This document shows, in pieces, positions 18,737 through 28,792 of a stretch of DNA of 64,000 bases. The notes below the pieces were generated by a model. It saw only the letters and a list, made by a program, of their open reading frames with translations. It did not search any database and was not told where the DNA came from. Source of the stretch: Psychrobacter faecalis (GTDB taxonomy: Bacteria; Pseudomonadota; Gammaproteobacteria; Pseudomonadales; Moraxellaceae); contig NZ_JABAST010000002.1 of the NCBI RefSeq assembly GCF_016107575.1, positions 62,001 to 126,000 of the forward strand, written 5' to 3'. The position numbers and the translations under genes were made by a program. Each line of letters starts with the position of its first letter. Positions within the stretch are counted from its first letter, which is position 1.

Positions 18737-19654
18737 TATAGTCAGTTCAAAACAAAAGTGTTATGGCTAGGACAAACATCATAAAATAATTTGGATAAGT
18801 CATTTTCCATCCACCCTTGGCGTAGAAACTTCACTTGAGCCCATTTTTTCTCAATAGGGTTCAAGTCTGGGCTGTACGGCGGCAGCCATAGGATACGATG
18901 ACCATGCCTGTTCAGTAATTTTTGGATACGTCTACTTTTATGAAACCGAGCGTTATCCATGACAATCACGCATTTGGTTTTAAGACTTGGTATTAGCGTG
19001 TGTTTGCACCAATCGTAGAATATGCCGCTGTTAATGTTGTGTTCAAAGTAATCCAGTGCAAATAGCATCTTTTTATATAGAGCACCAATGACGTTGGTTC
19101 GCTTTTTACCTTGCCAGTTGTAGCTGTCGATACAGGGTTTGCCTATCGGTGCATAACCATGAGGACGAATGATCTGGCTTTCAAAACCGCTTTCGTCCAT
19201 ATACACAATGGGATAACCTTGCTGTTTAAAGTTATCAAGCTTACTCTGATACGCCGCTCTTTTTATTGGACACGCTTTTGGATGCTCTAAGGTCTTTTTT
19301 TTGACTGATGCCTAGGCGTTTTAAAGCCTCACAAATGGCTGGGGCAGTACAGTTGAACCGTCTTGCTCTCTCATAGTGATAGTCATCAGGGTAACGCTCA
19401 ACGTCTTTACGTAGTGCATCATCTGGTATTTTTGATGGCGTAACATTGCGAGTGCTCTTACTATGCAGCCGTTTCTTCCACTTTTGAATGGTGGTTGGAC
19501 TAATGTCATAAAAAGAGGCTGCCTCGGCAAAAGTCATGCCACCTGCTAAGCTTTTAAGAACTTGTTTGCGATAATCTAGTGAGTAAGTCATGATAACTGA
19601 GTATATCTATTGAGTTATTTTATCTTATAACACTTTTATATTTAATACACTATA
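18737..19654 (-). mobile_element. IS630-family insertion sequence, apparently intact
   Basis: About 918 bases bounded by imperfect inverted repeats of about 28 bases: both ends begin TATAGT and share AAAAGTGTTAT internally. The terminal TA on each side fits the TA target duplication of the IS630/Tc1-mariner group. It carries one transposase split over two frames joined by an A8 tract. It lies between the DUF2059 gene and dps. Confidence 0.85.
18742..19591 (-). CDS. IS630 transposase, two frames joined by -1 frameshift
   Basis: First frame (19241-19591) begins MTYSLDYRKQVLKSLAGG and has a helix-turn-helix with EAASFYDISPTTIQKWKKR. The second frame (18742-19206 from its first Met) has the catalytic DDE triad: D in YMDESGF, D in VIVMDNARFH and E in LNPIEKKW. 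At A8 (19295-19302) a -1 shift from the first frame reads K-T-L-E-H-P-K, the normal IS630 sequence, and joins the second frame without a stop. The stop lies inside the end repeat, as is usual for compact IS elements. The protein therefore seems complete if programmed frameshifting occurs. A simple inactivating frameshift is the alternative but less likely, given the slippery run. Confidence 0.85.
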
Positions 19655-19684
19655 GTAGTTTATAAGACTAAATTCTTTAGGCAT

Positions 19685-19715
19685 AAAAAAAGGTCACCCT
19701 ATAAGTGACCTTTTT
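19685..19715. terminator. Terminator after dps
   Basis: AAGGTCAC and GTGACCTT arms around CCTATAA, with A and T runs on both sides; it lies about 37 bases past the minus-strand dps stop. Confidence 0.85.
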
Positions 19716-19751
19716 CAAACAACATTTACTTATAAAGTTTTTCAGTCGCTG

Positions 19752-20237
19752 TTACTTTTTCTTTGGGGCATTAGCACCGATGAACCAAGCGTCTTTATCG
19801 ACAATACGGCTTACTTCGGTCAACAAATCCGCCGTATCTTCATCCCCTGCATCACCCGCGGTATCAATACCTTCACGCAGTGAAGCAGCGATGGTTTTAT
19901 AGCGATTGGTAAGCTCGCGTACGTGCTCATCAACTTCTGTGATATCAGTTGGATAAGTCTCTAAGATAGAGTCTTCGACCACACGCTTAGAGATACCGTT
20001 GGCTTTACCGCCAAGGATAACGATACGTTCGGCAACTGTATCAAACGCTTCAGTCAAACGCTCATAAGTCTCGTCTAGTAATTGATGTACGCCAATAAAG
20101 CCAGTACCTTGCAAGTTCCAATGGCACTGCTTGCTGTCCATACTTAGGTCAATCAGATTGGCTAAGTTAGCGTTTAACAATTCAACCATTTTTTCAGCGG
20201 TTTTATCATCAATACCACTTGCGTAACGTTCTCTCAT
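19752..20237 (-). CDS. dps: DNA starvation/stationary-phase protection protein Dps
   Basis: A 161-residue ferritin-like protein that forms dodecamers, oxidises Fe(II) with peroxide and shields DNA. The ferroxidase residues are visible in SMDSKQCHWNLQG and in FIGVHQLLDETYERLTEAFDTVAERI. The C-terminal end has DKDAWFIGANAPKKK. Start ATG has GGAG upstream. It is next to the IS630 element but intact. Confidence 0.93.
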   Translation of the reverse strand: MRERYASGIDDKTAEKMVELLNANLANLIDLSMDSKQCHWNLQGTGFIGVHQLLDETYERLTEAFDTVAERIVILGGKANGISKRVVEDSILETYPTDITEVDEHVRELTNRYKTIAASLREGIDTAGDAGDEDTADLLTEVSRIVDKDAWFIGANAPKKK

Positions 20238-20659
20238 AATTTACTCCATTATTTTAAGTTTTTATTAGTTGTTGGATTAATTTTTAAGCGTGTTGTTGCT
20301 TGTACTTATCGCTTCTTAATACTGCTTGTTCATTAATTCAGTACCCATAGTAGCAATTTATGAGCGCGATTGAACCCCTAGGTTTTAGGCTTTGTTAAGT
20401 GGTCGTGTAATGACTTTGTTAATCGTGAAAAGCTTTGTAAATTTAGCTGCCATTCTGTGCCTTTCCTATAAATAATAGACGTTAAATAAATAGTAGTCGT
20501 TTTAAAATTACCGTTAATAGCGCAAATTTTAGCCGTTAAATATGTGTGTAAGTAGAAAATGAAACCCATGATTATCCTTTAAAAACTGGGATTTAGACCC
20601 CATATTGTTATAAATCTAAACTCTTATAACCTTTTATAAATGTTAGGAAGAAAGCTATT
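20238..20659. other. Divergent region dps / uvrB
   Basis: 422 AT-rich bases between divergent genes. A 63-codon frame on the minus strand (20378-20569) is not supported by codon pattern or binding site. No clear SOS-type box was recognised. Confidence 0.5.
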
Positions 20660-22771
20660 ATGCGAATGCCTGAACCGCGCTCGTCGCGTCAGTTAAACCA
20701 ATTGGCCACTCAGCTGCAAGGCGAAGCTGAAATCAGTGGTGTCAATGCGTCTGGTACGCAAATATCAAGCCGCGCCTTTGAGATGGTCACCGACTTTGAG
20801 CCGGCAGGCGATCAACCACAAGCAATCGAAAAGTTAGTCAAAGGCATCAAATCAGGCATGGATGAGCAATTATTACTCGGTGTGACCGGTTCTGGTAAGA
20901 CTTATACCATGGCAAAGGTCATCGCTGAATGCCAACGTCCAACCATTATTATGGCGCACAATAAAACCCTTGCCGCCCAGCTCTATGGCGAATTTAAAGC
21001 GTTCTTTCCAAATAATGCGGTTGAGTATTTTGTCAGTTATTACGATTATTATCAGCCGGAAGCCTATGTTGCGGCGAGTGATACCTTTATCGAAAAAGAC
21101 AGTGCCATCAACGACCATATTGACCAAATGCGCCTATCAGCGACGCGGGCGCTACTTGAGCGCCGTGATGCGATTATTGTGGCTTCGGTCTCCTGTATTT
21201 ATGGTTTGGGCGATCCGGAAAGTTATTTAAAAATGCTTTTGCATGTCGTCGTCGGTGACAAAATCGATCGGACGGCGACCATTAAGCGTTTGGTTGAAAT
21301 GCAATATAACCGTAATGAGTTAGATTTTGGCCGTGGTACCTATCGCTTGCGCGGTGAGCTGTTAGATATTTATCCTGCGGAATCTGAGCAGCTAGCGGTG
21401 CGCGTGCATTTGTTTGATGATGAAGTGGAGAAAATTACTTGGTTTGACCCGTTAACCGGCAAAACCGTCCGAAGTGTGCCGCGTATTACCATTTATCCGA
21501 AATCGCATTATGTGACCCCGCGCAATAAACTGGAAGCAGCAAGTCATACCATTCGCGCCGAGCTTGAGCCGCGTCTCGAGTATTTTCGCGACAATAATAA
21601 ATTGGTCGAAGCGCAGCGTCTAAAAGAGCGTACCCAGTATGATCTTGAGATGATTCAGCAGCTCGGCTACTGTAATGGTATCGAAAACTACTCGCAGCAT
21701 CTGTCGGGTCGTCCGTCAGGGGAAGCACCGCCGACTTTGTTTGATTATATTCCAGAAGATGCGCTGTTATTTATCGATGAATCGCACGTGACGGTTTCGC
21801 AAATTGGGGCGATGTATAAAGGCGATAGATCGCGTAAAGAAAACCTCGTCAATTATGGTTTTCGTCTGCCAAGTGCAATGAATAATCGCCCGATGAAGTT
21901 TGAAGAGTGGGAGCGTATTAAGCCTAAAACCATCTATGTTAGCGCCACGCCAGCACAGTATGAGCTTGAGCATAGCGAGCAGGTGGTCGAGCAAGTCGTG
22001 CGTCCAACCGGTCTGATTGACCCTGAGATTGAGATTCGTCCAGTATTGACGCAAGTGGATGATGTGCTATCTGAGATTACCAAACGCCGCGAGCTTGATG
22101 AGCGCGTTTTGATTACGACGTTGACTAAGCGTATGGCGGAAGATTTGACCAGTTATCTTAAAGAATACGATGTCAAAGTCGCTTATCTGCATTCAGATAT
22201 CGATACGGTTGAACGCATGCAGATTATTCATGAGCTGCGGACAGGCGTCCATGATGTGCTGGTCGGCATTAATCTCTTGCGTGAAGGTTTGGATATGCCA
22301 GAGGTATCATTGGTGGCAATATTTGATGCTGATAAAGAGGGCTTTTTGCGTTCTGAGCGCTCGCTGATCCAGACCATTGGCCGTGCTGCCCGTCACTTAA
22401 ACGGTAAAGCAATTTTGTACGCTGACCGCATTACGCCGAGTATGGAAAAAGCGATAGAGGAGACTGACCGTCGCCGCGAAAAACAAGTCGCCTTTAATCT
22501 TGAGCACAATATTACGCCAAAAGGTGCGCGCCGTAGTATTACCGATAAAATTGATACGGGTGAAAACCTCGATGCCAATGACAATCAAGTAATCCCTGTA
22601 AAAAGCAATCTGCCTGATGTCGATATTAGCATTTTGCGCAGTCCTGATTTACTGGCCAAAGAAATCAAACGCCTTGAGAAACAAATGCAGCAAATGTCAC
22701 GAGATTTGAAATTTGAAGAGGCAGCAAAAACGCGTGATAAAGTATTGGAATTAAAAGCGCATTTGATTTAA
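20660..22771 (+). CDS. uvrB: Excinuclease ABC subunit B
   Basis: A 703-residue damage-verification helicase of nucleotide excision repair, working with UvrA and UvrC. Walker A GVTGSGKT is at about residues 74-81. The beta-hairpin region [11 protein letters not shown] follows, then helicase motifs ([31 protein letters not shown]) and the C-terminal UVR domain ([23 protein letters not shown]) that contacts UvrC. Start has AGGAAG upstream. The N-terminus is about 40 residues longer than in E. coli, with no clear function. Confidence 0.97.
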   Translation: MRMPEPRSSRQLNQLATQLQGEAEISGVNASGTQISSRAFEMVTDFEPAGDQPQAIEKLVKGIKSGMDEQLLLGVTGSGKTYTMAKVIAECQRPTIIMAHNKTLAAQLYGEFKAFFPNNAVEYFVSYYDYYQPEAYVAASDTFIEKDSAINDHIDQMRLSATRALLERRDAIIVASVSCIYGLGDPESYLKMLLHVVVGDKIDRTATIKRLVEMQYNRNELDFGRGTYRLRGELLDIYPAESEQLAVRVHLFDDEVEKITWFDPLTGKTVRSVPRITIYPKSHYVTPRNKLEAASHTIRAELEPRLEYFRDNNKLVEAQRLKERTQYDLEMIQQLGYCNGIENYSQHLSGRPSGEAPPTLFDYIPEDALLFIDESHVTVSQIGAMYKGDRSRKENLVNYGFRLPSAMNNRPMKFEEWERIKPKTIYVSATPAQYELEHSEQVVEQVVRPTGLIDPEIEIRPVLTQVDDVLSEITKRRELDERVLITTLTKRMAEDLTSYLKEYDVKVAYLHSDIDTVERMQIIHELRTGVHDVLVGINLLREGLDMPEVSLVAIFDADKEGFLRSERSLIQTIGRAARHLNGKAILYADRITPSMEKAIEETDRRREKQVAFNLEHNITPKGARRSITDKIDTGENLDANDNQVIPVKSNLPDVDISILRSPDLLAKEIKRLEKQMQQMSRDLKFEEAAKTRDKVLELKAHLI

Positions 22772-22801
22772 TGGTTTAATTCCGACTGAATGTAGACGTA
22801 G

Positions 22802-22838
22802 AAAGGTGAGTTGCATAGGCTGCAGCTCGCCTTTTTTT
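22802..22838 (+). terminator. Terminator after uvrB
   Basis: AAAGGTGAG and CTCGCCTTT arms with one G-T pair, then a T-run. About 30 bases after the stop. Confidence 0.8.
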
Positions 22839-22996
22839 ATGGGATATTTAAAGTTAAACGTACTTCTATCTAGGTATATTAATAACTAATAATTTGCTAT
22901 TAGATAACTTGTAATTATGAGAAATGCCACTTAAGATGATATGACGCAGCTGCATGCGCTTTATCATTCATGGACGACTTAGGCGGATTACCTATC

Positions 22997-24067
22997 ATGC
23001 ATAATACTATCGATAACAACAGTCATAAACTACTCAAGCTAGACTTCAATGAAAACTCTTTGGGCATGGCCGACTCTGCTAAAGAAGCCATCGCTAATGC
23101 TTTGGCTGGCGGCGCTCGCTATCCTGATAAACATCGCGCTACGCTGCTGAGCAAAGTAGCGGCTATCAACGGCGTATCTGAAAATCAGGTTTTATTGGGC
23201 AATGGCTCAATCGAGAGTATCAGAGCAGTGGTGCAAATGCTGCATGACAAAGCATTAAAAACAGATACAAGGTTTCAGCTAATCATTCCAGACCCAACTT
23301 TTGGCTGTGCAGAGCTATATGCACGCTCCTTAGGTATTCCAGTAGTCAAAGTGCCATTAACGCGCGATGATTATGATTTAGACTTTGATAATCTAAAAAA
23401 AGCTGCCGCTACATTTGACGGTATCAGTCTTTTTTATTTGTGCAACCCTAATAATCCAACGGCTATCATTACCGAAACGGATACGCTCAAAGCGTGGATA
23501 AAAAATGCGCCAAAAAACCACTATTTCTTAGTGGATGAAGCCTACTTTGGCTACATCACCGATCCCAGTTTTGAGAGTGGCGTTGAGTGGATAAAAGAGG
23601 GGTTATCCGATAACTTGATTGTCGTGCGCACTTTCTCAAAATTATTTGGGCTAGCAGGCTTGCGCGTCGGTTATGCGATTGCCAATCCACCGATGATTGC
23701 AGACATTGGTTCTTTGATGTCTACGGATAATATCAACATGTTAGGTGCGGTTGCAGCAATAGCAACGCTAGAAGACGAGACGTTTTTGGCGCATAGCTTA
23801 CAAACCACCAATCAAGCAAGAAAAATGATGGAGACGACGCTTGATGAGCTGGAACTGCGTTATTTGCCCTCGCAAACCAACTTTATTTTTTATGAAGTCA
23901 ATGGCGATGTACAAACCTATATTGATCGTATGCTCGAACATGGTATTGCCGTTGGTCGCGAGTTCCCTTCGATACTAGGTTTTAACCGCATCACACTTGG
24001 CACACCCGAAGAGATGACAGTCGTTATTAAGACGTTACAGTTATTTCGTGAAAAAGGCTGGGTATAA
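22997..24067 (+). CDS. PLP-dependent aminotransferase, histidinol-phosphate aminotransferase-like
   Basis: A fold-type I aminotransferase of about 356 residues. The start is set at the ATG at 22997, which has AGGCGGA 7 bases upstream; an ATG nine codons earlier has none. Visible: LDFNENSLG (HisC-type substrate motif), LYLCNPNNPT, VDEAYFGY, and the PLP lysine in RTFSKLFGLAGLRVGY. The HisC family covers histidinol-phosphate and broader aromatic aminotransferases. No other his genes are nearby, so a histidine role is not certain; it may be a second copy with different specificity. Confidence 0.85.
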   Translation: MHNTIDNNSHKLLKLDFNENSLGMADSAKEAIANALAGGARYPDKHRATLLSKVAAINGVSENQVLLGNGSIESIRAVVQMLHDKALKTDTRFQLIIPDPTFGCAELYARSLGIPVVKVPLTRDDYDLDFDNLKKAAATFDGISLFYLCNPNNPTAIITETDTLKAWIKNAPKNHYFLVDEAYFGYITDPSFESGVEWIKEGLSDNLIVVRTFSKLFGLAGLRVGYAIANPPMIADIGSLMSTDNINMLGAVAAIATLEDETFLAHSLQTTNQARKMMETTLDELELRYLPSQTNFIFYEVNGDVQTYIDRMLEHGIAVGREFPSILGFNRITLGTPEEMTVVIKTLQLFREKGWV

Positions 24068-24107
24068 TTACGCACAATCGTATGATTGGATTTACCAAAA
24101 AAGAAGG

Positions 24108-24130
24108 GACGCTTAGACGGCGTCTTTTTT
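24108..24130 (+). terminator. Terminator after the aminotransferase gene
   Basis: GACGC and GCGTC arms around TTAGACG, then six T. Confidence 0.75.
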
Positions 24131-24303
24131 ACCAACATCAAACGCAGTTTTACATATTCTGTCTTAAAAAGTATCCGTACACCTTATAGGATAAGTTAAT
24201 AAAGCACGATTTATCATAAGTAAATATGCGAGACGCATACCATAAAGACCATAAGAATAGACGTGCTAAAGGTTTTTAAAATTTTAAGACAAAGGGTGTA
24301 TGT

Positions 24304-24681
24304 ATGTTTGATATCAAATCTTTTTTTAAGAGAGAAGTAGAAAAAAAGCTCATGGATGTGGATGATTATATTTTTATGCCTGAGCGTATCGAGATGGCGC
24401 TTGAAGGCGGAGAGTTAAATTGTGTGTTAAATAGCGATGGCCGCGTCGATATTTTTTATAGTAAGCAGGGCGTGACAGAAGTCAGTTCGGCATCGCGTAA
24501 GCATCCTTTTACAGCGTTTGAGACCGAGTTATATCATGGCGTTTATGATGATGTCATCCATGCCTTAGTCAAAGAAGTGAATAAGATAATTGATGGCTCA
24601 TCTAAGTATTTTCATCGCAGTAAAATATTGCCATCGACCGCGTCTTTACCCGTTCGTCCAACGCCTAGCAATGAGCTATAA
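24304..24681 (+). CDS. Small hypothetical protein
   Basis: A 125-residue protein with no family I recognise. It has no signal peptide or membrane helix. It begins MFDIKSFFKREVEKKL, has a central charged region and HPFTAFETELYHGVYDDVIHALVKEVNKI, then a Ser/Pro-rich tail. Start ATG has AGGG upstream at normal spacing. Upstream and downstream genes have terminators between them, so it is probably monocistronic. Real by binding site, codon use and length, but function unknown. Confidence 0.65.
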   Translation: MFDIKSFFKREVEKKLMDVDDYIFMPERIEMALEGGELNCVLNSDGRVDIFYSKQGVTEVSSASRKHPFTAFETELYHGVYDDVIHALVKEVNKIIDGSSKYFHRSKILPSTASLPVRPTPSNEL

Positions 24682-24738
24682 ATTGACCAGTCATAAGTAC
24701 GTCGGTATTTTATAAATCCCATTAGCTAAATAAGCAAT

Positions 24739-24772
24739 AAAAAAGGGTAAGTCATATGATTTACCCTTTTTT
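24739..24772. terminator. Bidirectional terminator
   Basis: AAAAAAGGGTAA and TTACCCTTTTTT arms around about ten bases. It serves the small hypothetical gene and the convergent PhoD-like gene. Confidence 0.9.
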
Positions 24773-24827
24773 GTTGGCTACTATTTTTTACCTTAAGTGT
24801 GCAAAGTACTGTGCGGAGCGTATTGTG

Positions 24828-26519
24828 TTAAGCACCGCTTAAAGCGGCAGACTTTTTCACTGCAATGGATTTGTCAGCAGCAGAGAGGGCAGCGACGTTA
24901 GTAAGCGGGCGCGATTGACTGCCGTCAATCAAGTGGTTGGTTTGGGTTTGAGTAAGCAAACTTTTTGCAAATCTAACGCTATCATCTCGTTTTTTTAAGG
25001 TGTCCGTGTAATACCATTCACATTGAAATGTCTGCTCGGTGATATCAAGGAGCATATAACCACGTTCGGTCTGATTGTTAAATTTCTGATGCGGGTTTAG
25101 CTCAACCCCAGCGGTTTCAGGAAAGGGCAAAGACGTCAATGCCGGACAGACGAACTCTACGGCTAAAGAGCCTTTGCCGGTTAGAGGGTTATAGCTACTT
25201 GCTTCAAAAGGGTTTTTTGCAATATCAAAAGCAAAGGAAGCATGATAATCCCCAGTTAAGACAACCGTGTTGGAGATATTATTTTCTTCGATAAAGTTGA
25301 GCAAACGTGTGCGTGCACTGGCATACCCATTCCAAATATCGCCAGAATTGGTGGCATAAGTGCCTTTAAATGGCGCTAAAATAACTTGTTGGCCGAGCAC
25401 TTGCCATGTTGCTTGACGGCGTTTACCCTCTAGCATCTTTAAATAAAGCCAGTTTTCTTGTTCAAGACCTAATAGTTGGCGTTCAGGCTCGTTACTGGCT
25501 TTGGCATCAAGCTTTTCGCGCCCAAATATGCGCGTATCTAGCATATTTAAATCGAATAATTTACCAAATTCAAAACGTCGATAAATACGTAATTGACTGT
25601 CTAGCTCGTTGCTACTGTCATCGCGGATAAGCATCCACTCATGATAAGCGCGCACGGCGGACATTTTGCGTTCTATATAGCTGCCTTTACTCTCAGTATG
25701 AAAGCCTGCGCCACCTTTCCATGAATTGTCTGCGATTTCGTGATCGTCCCAGACAGCGATAAACGGATGCTGACGGTGACATTCTTGCAAATCGATATCG
25801 GTACGGTAGCAAGCATAGCGGCGACGATAATCGTCTAAACTAATAATCTCGTTTTTTGGGTCTAACGGTCGCTCTTCTTTTAAATCGTTATCGCGATAAA
25901 AGCCTTCTGGATACTCATAGATATAATCACCTAAATGTATGACAGCAGAGAGGTCGGCTTGCTTGGCGATATTGGCATAGCCATTAAAGTAGCCAAAGCC
26001 ATAGTTTGAGCAGGAAACCACTGCTAAGCGCACACGATCAACTTCGCTTGCTGGCAAGTCTGCTTGCGGTATGGTGCGTGTGCGACCGATAGCAGAGCGA
26101 TAGCCCAGTGCTTCAAAAGCATAATAATAAGTGGTATTGGGTTGTAGGTTTTTAGGGTCGACCTTTACGGTGAAGTCGGATTGCGCTGTCGCTATTGCGC
26201 GACCTTGAGTAACGATGTTTTTCAGCGCTGGGTCTGTTGCCACCCTATAAGCAACAGGAATACTGGCGGCTTGGATACTACCGTCATTGGTAATTCGTGT
26301 CCATAGTATGACGCGATCTTGGAGCGGGTCACCGCTGGCAATACCATGCACAAAAGGTGCTGCGCCTTGATAGCCTAAATCATCCAAGTCATCTAAACCA
26401 TCGATGTTATTTGGTGGCCTGACGTCATCATCATCTGATGAACAAGCACTGAGCTGAGTCAACACAGTACCGGCTATCGTTACCTGACCACCAAGTTTTA
26501 TAAATGCACGTCTTTTCAT
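24828..26519 (-). CDS. PhoD-like alkaline phosphatase / phosphodiesterase, Tat-exported lipoprotein
   Basis: A 563-residue metallophosphatase. The N-terminus KRRAFIKLGG is a twin-arginine signal, and a lipobox LSAC follows at about residue 26, so export by Tat and lipid anchoring are likely. An N-terminal Fn3-like domain precedes the PhoD metallophosphatase domain: VVSCSNYGFGYFNGY, IHLGDYIYEY, WDDHEIADNSWKGG and TGDYHASFA carry metal ligands. PhoD enzymes need Ca and Fe and release phosphate outside the membrane. Start has AAGGA upstream. No Pho box was recognised upstream. Confidence 0.9.
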   Translation of the reverse strand: MKRRAFIKLGGQVTIAGTVLTQLSACSSDDDDVRPPNNIDGLDDLDDLGYQGAAPFVHGIASGDPLQDRVILWTRITNDGSIQAASIPVAYRVATDPALKNIVTQGRAIATAQSDFTVKVDPKNLQPNTTYYYAFEALGYRSAIGRTRTIPQADLPASEVDRVRLAVVSCSNYGFGYFNGYANIAKQADLSAVIHLGDYIYEYPEGFYRDNDLKEERPLDPKNEIISLDDYRRRYACYRTDIDLQECHRQHPFIAVWDDHEIADNSWKGGAGFHTESKGSYIERKMSAVRAYHEWMLIRDDSSNELDSQLRIYRRFEFGKLFDLNMLDTRIFGREKLDAKASNEPERQLLGLEQENWLYLKMLEGKRRQATWQVLGQQVILAPFKGTYATNSGDIWNGYASARTRLLNFIEENNISNTVVLTGDYHASFAFDIAKNPFEASSYNPLTGKGSLAVEFVCPALTSLPFPETAGVELNPHQKFNNQTERGYMLLDITEQTFQCEWYYTDTLKKRDDSVRFAKSLLTQTQTNHLIDGSQSRPLTNVAALSAADKSIAVKKSAALSGA

Positions 26520-26679
26520 CAGTCATCCTTGACATGGGTTAAAGATAAATTCCATTTGTCATTCACAATAGTAAATAATCTATATGAATAAGTTGGGTTG
26601 TGCAACGAATAACCCAACTTATTTCGTGAAATAGACCCTTTAGCCAAGTCGCCGATTCATCTATCTATTTGTCACCTAC

Positions 26680-27066
26680 TTATTTAACAATGCTACCGTA
26701 ACAACTCTGCAGCGTTTTCGCCACGACTCTAGTGACCAGTTGGGTGCGATAGTCGGCATCTATCGCCGCATTGCCAAGTTCAACGAGAGACACTTGCTGC
26801 GGCGCTTGCTCGCTGACGCAGCCGCAAACTCGACCTTTTATCTCTTCTTCTTGAGCGTCCGTCATTGCCACACTAGCAATGCGCCAAGCATTTTGTTTTT
26901 CAATCTGGCTGCGACATTGGTTATCAATAGCCGCTTTAAAAATATTCATCCCAATCTCGTTTGCCGAACCGATGGCCGTGCCAGCGTTGGTATTCATATC
27001 AGAAGTGGCACAGCCAGCTAGGACAAATGTAGTAAGGACGATGCTCGAAGCAAATAATTTTTTCAT
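26680..27066 (-). CDS. Small hypothetical lipoprotein
   Basis: A 128-residue protein with a clear lipoprotein signal (MKKLFASS, hydrophobic stretch, lipobox LAGC at residue 19) and two mature cysteines in GRVCGCVSE. The remaining sequence is soluble and alpha-helical in character. AAGGAAAA lies upstream of the ATG. Function unknown; not clearly tied to the PhoD gene. Confidence 0.7.
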   Translation of the reverse strand: MKKLFASSIVLTTFVLAGCATSDMNTNAGTAIGSANEIGMNIFKAAIDNQCRSQIEKQNAWRIASVAMTDAQEEEIKGRVCGCVSEQAPQQVSLVELGNAAIDADYRTQLVTRVVAKTLQSCYGSIVK

Positions 27067-27772
27067 AAGTTTTCCTTTAAGGTTTGTCGATTCTATTGAT
27101 GTTATTAGCGATTATATGTAATAGAAACCAATTATAGTAGTGAACAATTATAGATATCTACGTATTAGTAAAAAAGATAATTATTGGCAGTCAGTCTTCT
27201 TTTAACTATTATTTGCTCAAGCAATAATCACGCGTCGGCTTCGCATGGCAAGAATCAAAGTTATTTTAACAGTTAAGGGAAATGTTAGTAGAAGTTTACA
27301 AGGTCTATAAAGTCTGTTTAAATGGTCATAAGAATATGAAACTTAGTGCTGCACAGCGAAACAATAGCTGGTCTAATAATTTTGGTTTAGCAAATTTGAA
27401 GAGGTAAACTACGACTCATGAGTGCTGATGTTTGCTATCGCATAAAACAAGATAGCAATGTATGACACCTCATGCTTTAATTACATGGATCCTTTTGATC
27501 GTATCAATGGGACGCTACACTTTTCAAAAATTAATATAGTATACCCCACTCTCAACTTATTTTTCTAAGGTATTGGTTTACTTACTTTTTAAAATTTCAG
27601 TTAAAACAATTAGAATTTTAAATTCTATAAAAATCAAAAGCCTACGATAAGTTGAGATTGACGTATAGTATATAAAGCTTACAATTCAACACGGATTAGT
27701 TACTATTACAGTGACATGGTTACGTAATATTTTATAAATCCAATTCGCTTTATTTTATCAAGGATGAAAATA
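27067..27772. other. Long intergenic region upstream of the TAXI transporter operon
   Basis: About 700 AT-rich bases with no supported gene. Holds a MITE-like element at 27534-27673. The rest shows only short AT-rich stretches; promoters for the lipoprotein gene and the transporter operon must lie here. Confidence 0.5.
27534..27673. repeat. MITE-like element with 27-bp terminal inverted repeats
   Basis: Arms at 27534-27560 and 27647-27673 match at 23 of 27 positions; both end in ATATA(C/G)TATAC and TCTCAACTTAT. The 86-base centre is AT-rich and non-coding. The form, 140 bases with long end repeats and no gene, fits a miniature inverted-repeat element. No autonomous partner is seen in the window. 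Confidence 0.65.
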
Positions 27773-28792
27773 ATGACGTTTTTTAGTAAAACTCCTCTAC
27801 TAGCTGCAATTGTTGCCTTAAGTATGACGATGGTTGCCTGTTCAGACAACACGGCGACTGATACCAATGATAGCGCTACCACTGACAATACTGCTGCTTC
27901 AGCGGCGAGTGATAAGCTTGAAACCAAGTTTGTCACTATCGCAACAGGGGGCGCATCAGGTCCTTATAATATTATTGGCACCTCTTTAGCAGAAATCTAC
28001 GCCAAAACCTTTGGCGTTAATGCTAAGACCCAAACCACAGGGGCGTCAGTAGAAAACGTCAATCTACTCACGCAAGGTAAAGTCGACATGGTGCTAGCAC
28101 TTAGTGATGTCGTCACCAATGCGGTTGAAGGCACTGAAGACTTTAAAGAACCGATAACCAATATTCAACAAGTTGCCGTTCTATATCCAAATGTGATTCA
28201 GATAGTCGCTTCAGAAAAATCTGGTATCAAAAATATCGAAGATTTAAAAGGTAAGCGTATTGCGGTTGGTGATCAAGGTTCTGGAACGGAAGTCAATGCT
28301 CGGACGTTGTTAGAAGGTTTTGGTATCACTTATGATGATATCAAAGTCGACTATCTAGGGTTTGCCGATGCAGCCGATGCGATGAAAGCGGGTAAGATTG
28401 AAGCGGCGTTTTTTAGTAGCGGCTTACCAAACTCTTCACTGTTAGAGCTAGAGCAGGGCATCAAATTGCAGCTGGTCACCATCAATCAAGATAAGCTTAA
28501 ACAAATTATCGAAAACAAGCCTTACTTTAAGACGTTCGAGATTCCTGCTGGAACATATGGTAACGATGCCGCCATTCCAACGACTGCCGTGATGAATGCG
28601 TTGTTGATTCGTTCTGACATCTCTGAAGAGGATGGCTATAAACTGACCAAAGCGCTGTTTGAAAACTTGGATGGCCTAAAAAATGCCCACCAAGCAGCTA
28701 ATGATATCAGCTTAGAGACTGCTCAAGAAGGAATGGTAGCTCCTATCCATCCAGGCGCTAAGAAATACTATGAAGAGCAATCAGCTAAGTAA
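27773..28792 (+). CDS. TAXI-family TRAP transporter solute-binding lipoprotein
   Basis: About 339 residues. The start is placed at the second ATG (27773) since AAGG directly abuts the first one. N-terminal lipoprotein signal ends MVAC, followed by an acidic/Thr/Asp linker. The TAXI domain follows: TIATGGASGPYNIIGTSLAEIY near its start, then VKVDYLGFADAADAMKAGKIEAAFF. It would capture a substrate in the periplasm and hand it to the fused permease two genes downstream. Substrate unknown; some TAXI systems take up glutamate or other dicarboxylates. Its 3' end overlaps the DUF1850 gene. Confidence 0.9.
   Translation: MTFFSKTPLLAAIVALSMTMVACSDNTATDTNDSATTDNTAASAASDKLETKFVTIATGGASGPYNIIGTSLAEIYAKTFGVNAKTQTTGASVENVNLLTQGKVDMVLALSDVVTNAVEGTEDFKEPITNIQQVAVLYPNVIQIVASEKSGIKNIEDLKGKRIAVGDQGSGTEVNARTLLEGFGITYDDIKVDYLGFADAADAMKAGKIEAAFFSSGLPNSSLLELEQGIKLQLVTINQDKLKQIIENKPYFKTFEIPAGTYGNDAAIPTTAVMNALLIRSDISEEDGYKLTKALFENLDGLKNAHQAANDISLETAQEGMVAPIHPGAKKYYEEQSAK

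Noticed and set aside
18742..19591. Transposase as a pseudogene
   Set aside because: The slippery A8 run, a conserved joined sequence and intact DDE residues point to programmed frameshifting.
20378..20569. 63-codon minus-strand frame in the dps/uvrB gap
   Set aside because: No binding site, odd composition and no homology recognised.
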